DNA of 64,000 nucleotides from Rotaria sordida (taxonomy: Eukaryota; Rotifera; Eurotatoria; Philodinida; Philodinidae): contig CAJNOL010000716.1 of assembly GCA_905250125.1 (NCBI GenBank), forward strand, positions 44,813 through 108,812. The letters are read 5' to 3'. The translations under genes and the position numbers were made by a program. How positions within the stretch are numbered: the first letter of the stretch is position 1; the number at the start of each line of letters is the position of its first letter. Below, piece after piece: positions 33,677 to 47,031 of the stretch. The notes below the pieces were generated by a model, which was given only the letters and a program-made list of their open reading frames with translations, was not told where the DNA came from and ran no database searches.

Positions 33677-36600
33677 CTAACATGTATTTAAAAGAATGCT
33701 GACAGTATCACTTTCAGAATTCGCGACAGCGATATCCAGTCGACCATCGCCGTTGAAATCACTGACAGCCATCGATAACACATAAAACTCAGTTTTAAAA
33801 TTGATTGCTGTTTCAAAACTTCCGTTGCCGTAACCGATGAACACACTCAAATAGTTTTTGCCATAGTTGACGACAATGATATCCAGATAGGTGTCACCAT
33901 TCAAATCACTCACAGCCACCGAACTTGGACTAGAACCTGTCGAATAGACAATTTGTGTCCCAAACGTTCCATTACTATAACCAAGTAAAACACTCATAGT
34001 ATCATCCCCAGCATTGACGGTGACAAGATCGATGTATTTGTCGCCGTTGAAATCTCCAACGGCTATCCCTCGTGAATTAGCTCCTGTTGAAAAAGTATTT
34101 TGTGTTCGAAAGGTCCCATTACCATAGCCGAGAAGCACACTCACACTGTTGTCATCAGCATTGGTGACGACAAAATCTGAACGGTTGTCGCCATTAAAAT
34201 CAGCAATAGCCACCGCTACTGGCTTATTGCCAGTTGAAAATGTCGTTTGTCTTCCAAAGCTTCCATTACCATAACCCAGCAGTATACTTGCACCACCATT
34301 ATCATTATTAGCGACGATGAGATCTAGGCGATTGTCAGCGTTCAAATCACCGACAGCAACTGCCCACGGATGATTACCAACTACAAAACGCATTTGTCTA
34401 CCAAACGTTCCGTCACCACGGCCGAGTGACACACCTACAGTGGCATCGCCATATTGGACGACAATGAGATCTAGTCGTCTGTCACCGTTGAAATCACCGA
34501 CGGCAACAAAAACAGGACTGTTGCGAGTTGGAATAGACACTTGTGTTCCAAAGCTTCCACTGCCGTCACCAAGAAACACTTCAACGGTGTTATCATTAGA
34601 GTTGGCAACAGTGAGATCAACACGGTTATCGCCATTGAAATCACCGACAGTGACCGATTGGGGATGAACCCCAGTTGCGTATGAAACAAATGGAGCGAAT
34701 GTCAATAAATCACATCTTCGACCTAAACCATCAAAGCAAAATACAGAATTACGATTCGCCAAACTCAAGTAACCTTGATCATCTATTTTGAAAAAACAAC
34801 TATTCGATAACCCTGCGGCAAAGATGAGTGTCTCTGACTTAGGGTCTGACGGACCAGGTCATGAAAATCGCTGGAGTCGGACCGATTTTTGTAGTTGCTG
34901 TAACGATAGTTTCATTTTTCTGCTTTTCGTTGTGCAAAAATGATCATATAGAAGTGGCGGTAGAGAACCAGAGAAGATAATTAGATGAGAAAGCATGGGG
35001 GCGTACAAAGTGGCAAATCGGTCCTTCAAAATATTTTTAATTCAGAAATCTCAAGTGTCTTATACAGAATGACAGAGCACGCCGAATTGACCATTTTAAG
35101 TGATGGACCTTGATATTTCCTTATCTGTACTTTCGTCAACCTTTATAAGAAATCGTTATTTTTTCAAAAAACGCTTTGGTTAGTAAAAAAAATCGAGTGC
35201 CGAATTTTGAAAAACTGAGATAACACGAAAGGAGTAGAAATTGACCGGTGCAGCGTTACCGTTGGATCCCTAGTGAAGTGGAATTCGATGCCTTTCCGGT
35301 ATCGATTTTGCCATGAAGTTACACAGAAGGTAGCTTACAATGAGAGATTCGAACAGGAGACGCTTTTTCAATAACTCTTCTTTCAACCAATAAATCTGAC
35401 AGATGTTGAAAGAAGAGCAAACCGAACTGGCTCAATCGTAACCAAATCGATCGTCGCTTTAGTTCAAGTCGATGAGTAGTAAACACAAGAAGACATGGTG
35501 ACCCCAATATACAATTCTCCTCTTCCAGTAAAAAGAATATACTCCGCACTTCTAAGTCAAACATTAATGTATTGTACTTATGCATTGAACAGAGAGCGCT
35601 AACAGTCACGATATTAGTAAAGCAACTTCGTTTCCAATCTTTATAACATTCGATCAAAAGCTAGAACTGAACTTCCAACTTTTATTTCACGTCGAATTTT
35701 ATTAAAGACGCGTCAAAACACTTTCAATGACTTCGATCTAACTGAATATTTCATATGATTTCAAACCAAAACTTTCATTTGAACTTGAAGCATCCTTTCC
35801 TTGATCGATGGACGTCTTCCCTACGTGGATGTAGCACTCCGGAACGATTTCAAAAGATGCCGGATAAGTTATTTTCAAGCGTTTGCACGGCACTTTAATG
35901 AGTATTTAAAAAAGATACTTTGACAATGCAGCCACCATGAGTTTTTACAGAAGAAACATAGGAGTATATGAGTAACATCTAGAGATAGACAACAGTAATC
36001 GACTCAAAACGGGTTCATAATTTCTGAAAGAAGATATTCTTACTAAAAGACTTGAGTTCAGTAGAACCTTCCTGTTTCGAAAATCAAATCCTTACGATCA
36101 CTAGGTGAATATATTCTTATACGAGGACGATGACAGCTTGTCTTCTTTCAGGAAAGATCATGCGAATCAATATATGATGAGGACTATCTTGTTTTAAATG
36201 CAATCCAGGTGTGAATGTGGGCCTGGGTGTAGATGAATACCCACACTCACACACAGAGATCCACACCAACACCGTTACGTAGTGCGCATGCCGATGGTGC
36301 CAAGTCAGTCTAGTATCTTTTGTTCCATCTGATGGTGAAAAAATAATCAACATGGTCATCCTTCATTATCTGACGACATGTAGAGATTTAGAACAGGGCG
36401 GAATTTTCGACCTATAAATAGTACCATGACTCAACACCAGTGTCAGTGTAATTTACGCTCGCTGCATCTATAGATGTTGTAACAGCATTTCGCATGTCCT
36501 GAATCGATCCAAAAATGGTCGAATAAGCAACAAAAAAAAAAAAATTTTTTTCATTAAAATGAAAACAGTGTGTTAGCTGAAAAAGAGTTGAAGCAAAATG

Positions 36601-39600
36601 GTTCGCAAAAGAGATTACGTTGAAGCATAAGATGGTCGAAACTATCTATCCTCGAATTGTGGCTTTCTAGAGAGAATATTACAGTTAAAATTTTCGATAG
36701 AAAACGGTTCATTCATTCTACGCTTTGAACAATCGTGTCTAACTCATTATAACTTGTAATGTATTGCGACAAACGCCAGTTCTCTACCTCTTTTTGTAAT
36801 GAAGTGCAGTTAGAACAGTTTATGCTAACAGTATGTAGACTTGAGCCAGTGAACTGCAGACGATATACTCATATTATCGCTGATCAGTATCGCCTGAACT
36901 GACCGAACTAAGGTGTGCTTACGACGACCTATCACTTGTCTTATTTTTCATCACTCATGCTATCTTTCTTGGCAATATAAAAGCAAGGACATGGAATCAG
37001 AGCAAGAAGGTAGAGAAGAAGATAACAGAAAAAAATACCTCTCCTTGTCATTCATTCGAGAGAGTGTCTGTCTATGTGCCATTCTCTTCAATGAAAAAAA
37101 TGTGTTTTTATTCATGTCATATCTGCTCCATCATCGATCAGCTCACGCAGAAGAATAATGCATGACCTTGTTGTCCGTCTACCAAAATGATAACTATCTA
37201 CTCAAATTGCAATCATTTCTTCTGTTCAAAAAATATTTTACAACTCATTAATGACTTCGATTGAAGTTGGATAATATGATACAAATCGATTTTCTACAAT
37301 TTTGCTACTCAAGCTTGAAATTATCAATTAGATCAGCATTATTGCTTTCATCTATACATGTTTGAAACGTAGTCAGAAGAAGTAACGATGATATCTGACG
37401 TAGTTAATCGATGTCTTTCTTAAAATTCTAATCGATCTGCTCCGTAGCAAGCAGTTCGTCTTGAAAAATGCCAAGACGTACGAACACAAGTCACTCAGAT
37501 TAGACTGTTATGATATCTAAAACAAAGAATAACCTACTTCTACATTGAGTTATGACCTATATTTCTCAAATAAATAGTAGTGTCATCTGCGCGTGCTACG
37601 CTCCTACACATAAGCCAAGGGTATAACTGTACTTTTTGGAGGATCGTACTTTTCATCTCATGCGGTATACTAATTACAAGTTGTATATCCCATAGGTATG
37701 TACACGAAGCGCTTTACTAGAAAGAAAATAAAGTCACTCTGCATCTAGTTTCAACACGCTGAAACTATATCAGAATTATGAAATGCACCTACCTGGTGAA
37801 ATCGTACTTGAAGTACCAGTTATGTTCGTCGATGTCGTGCCTATAAAGTATTCGTTCATTAAATTCATATCCACTTAACATCATTAGAAATGCTATACTG
37901 TGAGCATGAGCTCTTCCTTGTTCAACCATTATACCTAGTTACTAACACTTCAGGTTGATGTCTCTGCTGTATAGTTATAGACAGAATGAACGAATTCACA
38001 CTGATGTAAACACCAAACACAGATAGAACGCGTCTAAACGTATCTTTTGTTCCAGCCAAATGCATTTAGATACGAATTCATCGACACGAATTCGAAAGCG
38101 CGTTCAAATGTGCTTCAAATTCCAAACAAGTTCAGGCACAATTTGAATGATCGTTTCGATGCTCTTCGAGCGCGGTTGGATGCATTGAAACATGCTTTGC
38201 AGTTTAACAAAGGTAATAGTTTAAAACTATCTGTGCAGGTGCTTCCGTTTATCGCTCTCAGAGTCAATATTGTTCGTAGTTATTGCCTGAGTGTATATGT
38301 TCGCGATCAACCTCGAGTTCCGATCAATCTCCAGCTAGACGCAAAATCATCAGATTAATCCCGGATTCGTATATGCCTATGTGAGATTAGATGGAATCCA
38401 AGATGGGACGCTTACACATACACAAGTCTATTTATTAAACGATGTTCGCAATGAAGCTGACGCGAGTGATAGTACTCTGTGCGAGGTGAATTTTAGTATC
38501 AGTGGACTGTGACATATAGTTTGATCTGTCTCAGCCATCACACCCAATGAAAAAGTTTTCACGGTATAATGGTTGTCTCTGATCGCTAGCTAACAAAAAG
38601 GATCAATTTCGGTGATTAGTCATGCACACTAAAAAAATAGTGCATCCCATTTTGGTGTCGCCAGATTACGTTGTAGTATCAGTGGTAGAAATGTGCCGTG
38701 CTTCCTGGTATCACACAGAGTGTGTCGTCTCTACTGTGGTAGAAATATGTTGTACGCAGTCCTCATCGCCAGACACACATGCGTCATAAACTACGACATA
38801 TTATTTTTCGTGCGTGCATCTGTTCTTTTTTTACAAATCTGTTTTGGTTTTGCACTACATACCGAGTAACGGCGATATGTCATTCCCAACTTTGAGTGTT
38901 ATTTTGGTAAAAAGAGAGAATGGTTTTGCAGAAATTGGCAATCAACGAATGAAGTGCAATTTTAATATAAAAAATTGATATCGTTAATAAAGCGGCTTAG
39001 TCAGGACATATTTTTTTCTGTTTCTAGCTCGAAGATACGTAAGGACCGGCCAGGATAAGTGGGTTATCGGTAATCGAAGTGTCTCGTGGTTTTTACAAAA
39101 CACGTGACAAGCAACTAAGTCCTACTCGACAGATCCAAACACATGACGATTTTCTCGCATAGCCTCGACTACACACCGTCACTTTCGGTATCAGATATGT
39201 TGCTTGTTTCCCTCAACAGAGTAGATGCAACTGAGCTTCTGAGCTGTTGTTAAAAGGAGTATAAAAACATAAAGTTATAGTATCGGCTCTCTAAGTAAAA
39301 TGTCACATCAAGCTGGAAGTGTTTTCACTTACGTAAGCATAGCTCTTGTCTGAGGCTCACATCATGAATGGTGAACATATGCTTTCCTAGCTTAACTTTG
39401 AACAAGGGATACTTTTTTAATAGTTCAGGAATATGGCACAGAGGTGCCGAATATACTTGTCTACGCATGCAGCCTTACAGTGAAAACTTTTGATGTTGGA
39501 GAACTCTAAGAAAAACTTTTGACAACTGGTTACTCGTCTCATTGAAAAACGAATTTTTCAGATAACTTTTGTTAAAATGAATTACTCTATCTTGAGCTAC

Positions 39601-40320
39601 CCACCACAAATCAGCAGGATAGATCAAACGGCGGTTTGTTCTAGGGGCATGAAAAGTGGAGAAGAGAAGAGCGGAACTCCTCTGCCTTCGAAAGTTTTTT
39701 AATAAATAAGATATCTGTGCTATTTGCAATATAAAAAACCGAGTTTTCCATTTCATTCATATTGAATTATAAAATTTTCGGGTCTAATCTTTAATAATTA
39801 TGCTTCGAAAAGCAGACGCCTGTGATAATATAAACTTTATATTCTTCTGTATCGAACGGATTCTGAATTGATAGGTCTAGTACCGTCATTTTTTTCTTCG
39901 TGAACGTATATACTTTAATAAGTGAAAAAACTGTGGATGGACGATATTTTGCAAAAAAGTGGCGTAGAGAATCACCTGTAGAACACAGAAAGATATCACT
40001 TATCGACTGAGAGATATTAAAATGGTGACTCTTTAGGCACAGTGATCCTTTTATGCATACATACCAGTTGAATTCGTTCCACTCCTACGAATCAAAACAA
40101 GAGATACGACGATGGCCATAGCGAATATGCTTGCGCTGCAAATACTTCCAAGAATGATCAGCAAGATTTCTGCTGGTGTAATGTTTCCCCTCAAAATGAA
40201 AAGTCATACAACTAAAATTGTTGGAAAGAATAGTTAGAGGGTATACCATGCGGCGGTTGATGATGGAATTGATGGTAGATTGATATTGTTCTGATCGACA
40301 GTGGAAGGTAGTGCATAGTC
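33677..40320 (-). CDS. Predicted type II membrane protein with seven FG-GAP repeats
   Basis: Four minus-strand exons join in phase: 40320-40247, 40189-40065, 37840-37793, 34833-33677. That is 1404 nt, 467 aa plus stop, with the initiating exon not found upstream. Exon A gives a short Ser/Pro-rich tail (VDQNNINLPSIPSS). Exon B contains one membrane span (ILLIILGSICSASIFAMAIV) followed by LIRRSG. Exon C is a Thr/Ser stalk (TTSTNITGTSSTIS). Exon D carries a Cys-containing linker and seven repeats of about 46 residues with Ca-binding-type cores (VGDFNGDNRVDL, VGDFNGDRRLDL, SDFNGDGRLDI). FG-GAP/VCBS repeats build integrin-alpha-like beta-propellers. A seven-blade propeller outside the cell on a stalk is inferred. 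Splice phases 2, 1 and 1 match at every junction, which is the main evidence that these distant exons belong together. Exon D is certain; the three upstream exons are likely. Confidence 0.72.
34834..37792 (-). other. Large intron of the FG-GAP gene (stalk to propeller)
   Basis: About 3 kb. It contains the hairpin at 36208-36273 and no other supported element. A minus-strand stretch near 36400-36500 reads like a short exon, but its phase does not fit. Confidence 0.45.
36208..36273. repeat. GTGTGGG-type hairpin (copy 5)
   Basis: The left arm CAGGTGTGAATGTGGGCCTGG faces the right arm ACCCACACTCACAC plus CCACACCAACACC. The loop is small (AGATGAAT). It lies within an intron of the FG-GAP gene. 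Confidence 0.65.
37841..40064 (-). other. Large intron of the FG-GAP gene (membrane exon to stalk)
   Basis: About 2.2 kb. It contains the possible broken plus-strand gene at 38047-38508. Near 38640-38860 the phrase GTGGTAGAAAT recurs twice. No other element is supported. Confidence 0.45.
38047..38508 (+). pseudogene. Possible broken gene of unknown family
   Basis: One frame reads coherently through FRYEFIDTNSKARSN and RFDALRARLDALKHAL (amphipathic, coiled-coil-like), and a second frame through YAYVRLDGIQDGTLTH and VYLLNDVRNEAD to a TGA at 38508. A frame change and a stop separate the two parts, and a GT..AG pair (38215-38240) might remove part of it. It lies antisense inside an intron of the FG-GAP gene. 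I do not recognise the family. Confidence 0.3.
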
Positions 40321-40599
40321 CTAGACATGAGATATTTTAAGAACGAACATTTTTCTTTTACGGTTTCAGATATAACGCTTTTATGAAAGCGGTACCGATC
40401 GTAGCTACCGCCTACTGTTAATTCTTGAGAGTACTTTCTATTGTTCACTGGTATACACAATGTTTTCTAGGTTTTCGTGATGAAACCTAATATAGTGTTA
40501 CTAGAAGCTGTCAAAGACAAAGATGAAAACTTTGATATAGCTGAAACCAGAGCTGGGGAAGTCCGATACTATTCGAGTTCGAGTCCGTCTCGAGCAAAC
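40321..40599 (-). other. Upstream region of the FG-GAP gene
   Basis: The first exon with the start codon should lie here or beyond the transposon fragment. I could not place it with confidence. Confidence 0.35.
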
Positions 40600-40615
40600 C
40601 ATCGGATCGGGAGCA

Positions 40616-40750
40616 CGACTGTTGTGTGTAAGACAATTGTGTGTAAGACAATTATGTGCAGACAATTGTGTGTATGGACAATTGCGTGCAAGAAAATTGT
40701 GTGAACAGACAATTGTGTGTTACATGTTTGTGTGCAGATAATTGTGTACA
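40616..40750 (+). repeat. AGACAATTGTGTGTA minisatellite
   Basis: Roughly eight to nine imperfect units of 12-17 bp centred on ACAATTGTGTG. Related inverted words occur at 41325-41380, so the array forms part of one arm of the surrounding element. Confidence 0.7.
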
Positions 40751-40865
40751 AAATCAGTGTGTGCTATGTGCAACTAAATATTTTTGTCAAAAAACAAGTG
40801 AAAGACAATAAAGGAAAAAAAGTAAACAAAACAACAAAGATTAATCAAATGAATAAATCAATGAA

Positions 40866-41168
40866 GAATTATAACATGAATGTATGAGCGATCGCTTTTA
40901 TTTTTTGTATATTATCATCTGTAGAATTCTCTAAAATCCGTAAAATTCTGGACGCTGTATGTTGAGTTTGGATTCGCTTTGGTTTTGGTACAAGACCTGT
41001 TACTAGATGAGAAATTTCACCATGCACGTATGATTGCTCTGTTTGAAGGTCACTCAAAAAACGCCAAAATCCAGGATGAGCTGAATCTACGATATTGTTA
41101 AGTCGTCGGTCCCATCCTTCGACGGCGTTGTTAGTGTGGTCAAACTGATTCTGCAACAAATTGTGCAC
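40866..41168 (-). pseudogene. C-terminal fragment of a MULE-type transposase
   Basis: The 99-residue frame contains QFDHTNNAVEGWDRRLNNIV, HPGFWRFLSDLQTEQ and a basic end. 'T-N-N-x-V-E-G-W-x-x-R-L-N ... H-P-x-x-W-x-F' is the motif found just after the catalytic domain of MULE transposases, often with FLYWCH zinc fingers in animals. The catalytic Asp/Glu region and zinc finger are absent, so this is a remnant. Confidence 0.72.
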
Positions 41169-41462
41169 ATTCCAAAATGTGATTGGAAACAGTAAAATTA
41201 TTCTTCTGTTACGACTTCGAAATCTACCTGTGCAGTAATCTTCAAAATAAATCTATTATTCTCACTTGTTTAAATGCTTTCAAGGAAAATTGATCTATGT
41301 GCATGCATATGACCGTCAGTTCTCATAATTGTCTTACACACAATGACCTCATCTCATAATTGTCTTGCACACAACAGTCATAGACCCCTCGGATCAGGTC
41401 CTCAAAAGATGTCGTCCAAACTCATTAAACTTGTATAAATAATTTTGCTGCTTGCTGCCGCT

Positions 41463-41513
41463 TAGGGTGTGAGTGTGAGTAAAGAAGAGTAGACCACCCA
41501 CACCCACACCCCA
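41463..41513. repeat. GTGTGGG-type hairpin (copy 6)
   Basis: The left arm TTAGGGTGTGAGTGTGAG faces the right arm CCACCCACACCCACACCCC across a loop AAAGAAGAGTAGA. It shows the family loop core AGAAGA and the AGGGTGTG end well. Confidence 0.75.
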
Positions 41514-44500
41514 AACTAAATGGTCGGTCGGTCTGACTTGATCTAGTCTGCAGGCGTTTGCCTCGCTACCAGCCCAGGCTGATGGCTCTGGCATCTACAA
41601 TGTCTCACGCATCCTGTCCTTGTGTCACAATGAATAAGCTTTTAGTCGTATTTCCGAGAATGCCTAATCATACTTCATTATCTTATCAGATCAGACGGGA
41701 ACTATCGAAACATTATGAGAACTCTCTATCGAACGATCAAGTTCTTCGGTAGTTATTGAACGAACAAGGGACAGCCTAAGATCTTCTCAGATCATACCAA
41801 TTATGCCAATTGAAGAGTCGTGCAAAAGTACAACTTTCATGCTCGACTCTAGGAAAGTTTCTTTCTAATCATACCCGGATAGGTAAACGTTCGACTCTGT
41901 TAGTACAAATATTTTTGGCGAAGGTATTTGAGGCGAGATCAGTGATTTGTCATCAATAGGAACTGTGATCGCTGCAATATTTGCAGTGTTCGTCTTTGTC
42001 AACAAAGCTTAACTCAAATAAGCGATTTTTCTAAACAGAACCCTACTAAGTATTCTATTTGAATACTGGTTTTTACGTCAGTGACGTGACAACTTCACCG
42101 CTCATTCTTCAAAGAAATTTTCTCACAATGTCGGATGCTTCAGCATACGCATTAGTCATGGTTTCAATCAATTAGATGATCTCTTGCGCTATGTTACAAA
42201 CTCAAGTTAAGCACAATTGTAGAAGAGATAGTTGCCTCTCAAAAAATTGCTTTCACTGTTCTGAAAATTTTTTCTCCCAGCCGGAAAAACACCATTCGAT
42301 ATGATATATAAAGTTAGTATCGAATATCATCGAGTTAGCTAGCAGAGATGGTGGAAAAATGGAGGATCTGACTGTCAGATAGTATCAGACTTGTCGTTCT
42401 ACCGATACGAAAGTATTTGAAGTATTTTCCTGAGTTCACCGCTTCTGATGTCTACTCACTGGCATGGTCGCAATCGCTGTCGATGTTTATCTGGACGTTA
42501 GACTACAAAGAAATATTAGATTGTTCTGTTTTGCATCGATATACAGAAGCACTCATTATATTAAAGTTCAATACCTTCTTTTTTGTTGTTTGGCTGCGTG
42601 TGTCTTTTTGAAGGAAAGAGTCTATAATGCGTGCCTTTCAACAGCACTTATTTATCTTAAACATTATGCATTCGCTTCGTGTAATGCGTCACACGGCAGC
42701 TGCTATATGCTTCAAAGGCTCGAACAACAGAAGCGATGAGAATACCGTCGTCATTAAGAGAAATGGCAACGTTGATGACTTTAATTATTTTAAACGTCGT
42801 TGAAGTAAAATAAAAGTGATCAAAGTAAAGCACGAATCAAGGTGTCTGAATGATATCGGCAAAAGACACATACATGATATTACAATAACTTTTTTTACTG
42901 CAATATGACATCCAATATTCGCTAAACAGGCGTCTTCAACACGTCGGAGAGCTCAGTGGCTTTTATTAGTTCAGCAAGAAAAACAAATAGCTTGTTCTGG
43001 TTATAATTATTTCGAATAATCGACGAATGACAGACAATGATCGGTGTTAGTTGAATTTGAGAGAATATGTGTGTAATCCACATACAACTGAAGAAGAAAA
43101 TGTTTGTCACGCAAAAGATGCAAATGACTTCTGATAAAATACAAATCAAAGACCTTCATCAAAAATCGTGACAAAAAGGATAAAAAATATCACAATATAC
43201 AGATTCGATTTGCTATAACTTCTGGAACACACAACAAGTATAAAATTCTTAAAGACAATACTTCATCAATCAAATCAACTTATCAAAATATCACAACTTC
43301 CACCTTGAGCCTTAGAAGAATTCATTTCTTTTCGACGACATACATGCACGTACAGTTATTTTCTTTTTGTTTGTGTCATTTTTTATGGAGCTATTTTGAA
43401 GATATAATGTCTTAGTAAAGCCTATACATTGTGCTAGTGTACGATGGAAGAGTATGGCATAATGGTAACTTGATGTGATCAACGCAATTCTGTCTCTGTA
43501 GGTTCTGCAACTACTGTGTGTTGAATTTGAACACTTGAAAAATTGTTCAAGAAAGAAGTTCGCATGATTGTATCTCATATATTCTTGTTAATTTCGACGA
43601 TTTCTTTCTTCTCACCATGTAGTCGACGTTCATATTCTTAATTCACTATGGAAGAAAATGGTGATTCTAGAAAAAATAGAAGCCTCGATTCTCTCTTAAA
43701 CAGGTGCATCTCGCACAATGCAAATCAACGACGATTCTCTTGAAGAATGAAGTTTTTTCATCAATCTTCAGAGTAATGAATGTGTCCGTAGGGGAGAAAT
43801 GGCATAGATCCAAGGTAAGAGAAGCGAGTCATAATGGAAAAGCGAGTTATTAGTTAGAAAGCTACGTATTTCTGTTGCATTCATCCACTCATATCAAAAG
43901 GAAGAAAAAAGCTATTTACTCGGTTTGCTTCTGTTGACAACAGTTACTTAGGAGACAACTGGTGAAATCAGTACAAGAGCTTCCATAAGACTACCGAAGC
44001 ATTCTGTAAGAGAACCATAATATGGTCAAATCTCAAATTCACTTCTACCTATATTCATTCGATAGTCCATGTCGAGAAACCCTTGTAACCAAAATTTTAG
44101 ACTAAACAAATACGTTCTCATTGAGATATAGGAGTTTCAGAAGAAGGGCTATTTTCGGTTTTCTCAAAAATCAAGCATCTCTATTTCAATCCTTTCTCGA
44201 CCATTCCGCAACCGATTTTTTTTGACCAACGTCTTATTTGATACGGCGACAAACGATCGTTTACGACTGCCATTATGTTCGTTCTGGGATAATTTGAGTA
44301 GAAATATGTTCGTTGCAGTCTGAAAGACTCGAAATTGTTATTGTAAATGTTCTTAAAGACACGTATGAAAATATATTTGCTTTTTGTTCGACTGCTATGT
44401 CTTTTTGTACAATCACTGCGAAGAAAAACGAAGCAAAAAAAAATTAACATACAGCAATAGAAGTAAATGCATTTACTCTGCAGGTATCTGGAAGAAAAAA

Positions 44501-44773
44501 AAGAACGATTGGTAATTATGGAAGGATAACAGGCACGATGTTTGACGAAAACTGGTTTGAATTGCGCACTTACATTCAAGAATAAACATGAAATAGTTGT
44601 ATTAATGTGTTCTTTACTTTCACACGCAATATGAGATTATTCTGACCGAAAGTCGAAAGAATGATAGTGTTAAAATAGTAAGGATTCGATTTGCTGTTGA
44701 AAGAAAAAATACTACTGTTGATTCTTCTGTCATTTATCTTTGCCTTGTCATGTTGAAACAAACTGAGATAATG

Positions 44774-44830
44774 TAGGGCGTGAGTGTGTGTATGAAGGAA
44801 GAGAAGACCGACACCCCACACCCACATCCT
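44774..44830. repeat. GTGTGGG-type hairpin (copy 7)
   Basis: The left arm TAGGGCGTGAGTGTGTG faces the right arm ACACCCCACACCCACATCCT across a loop GAAGGAAGAGAAGACC. Same loop core as other copies. Confidence 0.75.
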
Positions 44831-47031
44831 ATCGATTGTACCGTAATCATTTATCGAAAATTACTTTGAGTACAGTGAACACATCCTCCATTGATAAGTA
44901 TCAGCTATTTGTATTTTTTCGTAACTTTTATAGTTATTTTTTTCGAAATTATTATTTTTATGGTAAAATATTTTTGAAAAAGCATTTATAAATTATGATA
45001 GAGAATTTGAAGCTCTATCAGAACATATAGTTACTTTGTTTTAAGAAATAATTCTATATTTGATGAAAAATCTTTAAAACTAATTTTGATAACTGTAGCA
45101 AAATTAAGCCCATGACAGTATGGTGATGACGGTACCTTCATTTATTCATTTCAAGATGTCTATAATATATAGAGTATTCAAAAAATCAATAGCCAAAGAA
45201 AGATTCGAATATTTCCGTCATTTTTCGACCTAGGACTAATATTTGTACTGCTGATACAGGAGTGTTTATAGTTAGTATTTGTAGGATAAGTATTGACGAA
45301 AATTATTTTGATGCATCACAACTGACTTCAACAAAGAACTGTAATCCTTCATAAATTATGAAAAAATAATATCACAGTTTTCTCAATAAATTCATTCGAT
45401 TAATTGTTGAAACTTTTAGCACATAAATAATAATAGGACATGTATCAATGGTATACATCTAAGCCTAAACTACACTAATGTAGAAAAGTTATTTAAAAAA
45501 GTTGGTATGCCGTTTATTCTTGGTAAGAGAATGAATATATCGCTTTTTCATAACTCATGATGGCTTACAGTTCTTTATTCAAGTCAATTATGATACGTCA
45601 AAATAGGTTCTTATCAATGCTTGTCCTATGAATAATAAGCTATTAACAATACTCTATCAACGAAAAAAAAGTCAGCTCGTTAGGTTAAAATATGACGAAA
45701 ATATTCTCATTTTTCGTTGGCTAATGACTTTCTGGACATTGTATATGCGCATGAAAAAAAAGTGTTCGAATAAAATGTTTCGTATATCGTAGCAGCAGTC
45801 AGTCGGAACATATCTTCCTGCAACCGTTAATATCAATAAGAGTATAAACTACGCCAATTTTTGAAAAAAATAGTTCCCTGTCTATACTCAAAAACCCACG
45901 ATCTTCCAATACTCTGTTTAAAAGATATAACTACGACAATTTTCTATACCCTTTTTTTTCTACTTTTAACATATATTCTGCATTATGTGATGGTTTTTTC
46001 ATTCCTTTTCTTTACTCATGCGAATATATGTGAGTGAATATCGATATATATATATATATTGATGAAAGACTACCACATCAAATGACAAGTACAGTAATAA
46101 AAATAATGAAGGAGAGCAACGAAAAAAGGTAAGTTTTTATCAACCCAAGAAATTCCATACTGTGTCGAACAATACGACAAGAAATAAAAGCGAGTATAGG
46201 GCTTATTATGAATTTGTGAGGCTTTGACACATACATGAATTGAATCGATCTATATAACACAGTAAGAAGATATGCAGAACTCGCTGAAAATCAGCAACAT
46301 ACCAATGACTTCTAAACGTCGATAAGACATGATCGATATTCATCCTTTTTCTTTTCATAAATTTAATATCAGAGAAGAAAGATGTTCACATATGATAGAT
46401 CATTATTGAGAAACAAAAGAATTTAATTTTCATTTTTGAGCTATCAATTTTGTAGAAATCCATGTTCATAGAAAGTACTTTTCATAATACTCACTGTACT
46501 TGTTGGTCTTCTTTTCATTTCTACCGTTGTGTTGACCATCTTGTTTGGAGTAGAACGAAACAAATCAAAAGGCATTTATTCTTATATTAAATGAAAAAGT
46601 GATATATGAGCTAGTGCATATAAACCACGACTGAACTTGCTCAATCGAGGTCGTCAGATTTTGTTCAATTTAAGATATATTGTAGAGAAAAGTGTTTCAT
46701 GAATTTTGCCGCAAACCATTTTAAAAAACATTGGTTCTTTGATTTTGTTATGAGCATTTTATGAAAAGTCCTAAAAGTGACTATATCATTAAACGGAAGT
46801 CCTAATAGGATTATATCTCAAGAACGGCTAAACCAATTGAGCTGAAATTTTCTATAGATATATATTCCAGAGAGTTCTATTTATCATAAAACTTTTGTCT
46901 CAAAATATTACGCCGTTGGAATTTTATAAATCACCCAATATATGTAAAAAAAAATGAAAGTTTTCAGAGGTTAGGCTATCTTCCAAGAAATGGATCACCT
47001 TGGGAGCTGATATGTAGAAATTAGAAGTGCT

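Larger units (their letters stand above)
40600..41400. mobile_element. TIR element with a MULE-type transposase tail
   Basis: The inverted arms share GACTGTTGTGTG(T/C)AAGACAATT (about 40616-40640 and 41355-41380 on opposite strands). The left arm continues as a roughly 15-bp minisatellite (AGACAATTGTGTGTA-like) to about 40750. Between the arms on the minus strand is a transposase fragment listed separately. Terminal boundaries and target duplication are unresolved. Confidence 0.6.
41401..46555. other. 5.1 kb without a supported gene
   Basis: AT-rich and poor in structure except for hairpins at 41463-41513 and 44774-44830 and a TA run near 46044. Open frames on both strands (42464-42739, 43312-43578, 44181-44579 and others) have no domain, signal peptide or splice pattern that I can defend. 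Confidence 0.4.

Noticed and set aside
34440..34689. Other open frames across the FG-GAP exon
   Set aside because: They overlap the repeat-encoding exon in wrong frames and have no coding character of their own.
36400..36500. Minus-strand stretch ending in SWYYL as a further exon of the FG-GAP gene
   Set aside because: Its phase does not match the stalk exon, while direct joining of the stalk exon to 34833 does.
44181..44579. 132-codon minus-strand frame
   Set aside because: Composition is that of AT-rich non-coding DNA; no domain, signal peptide or splice context.
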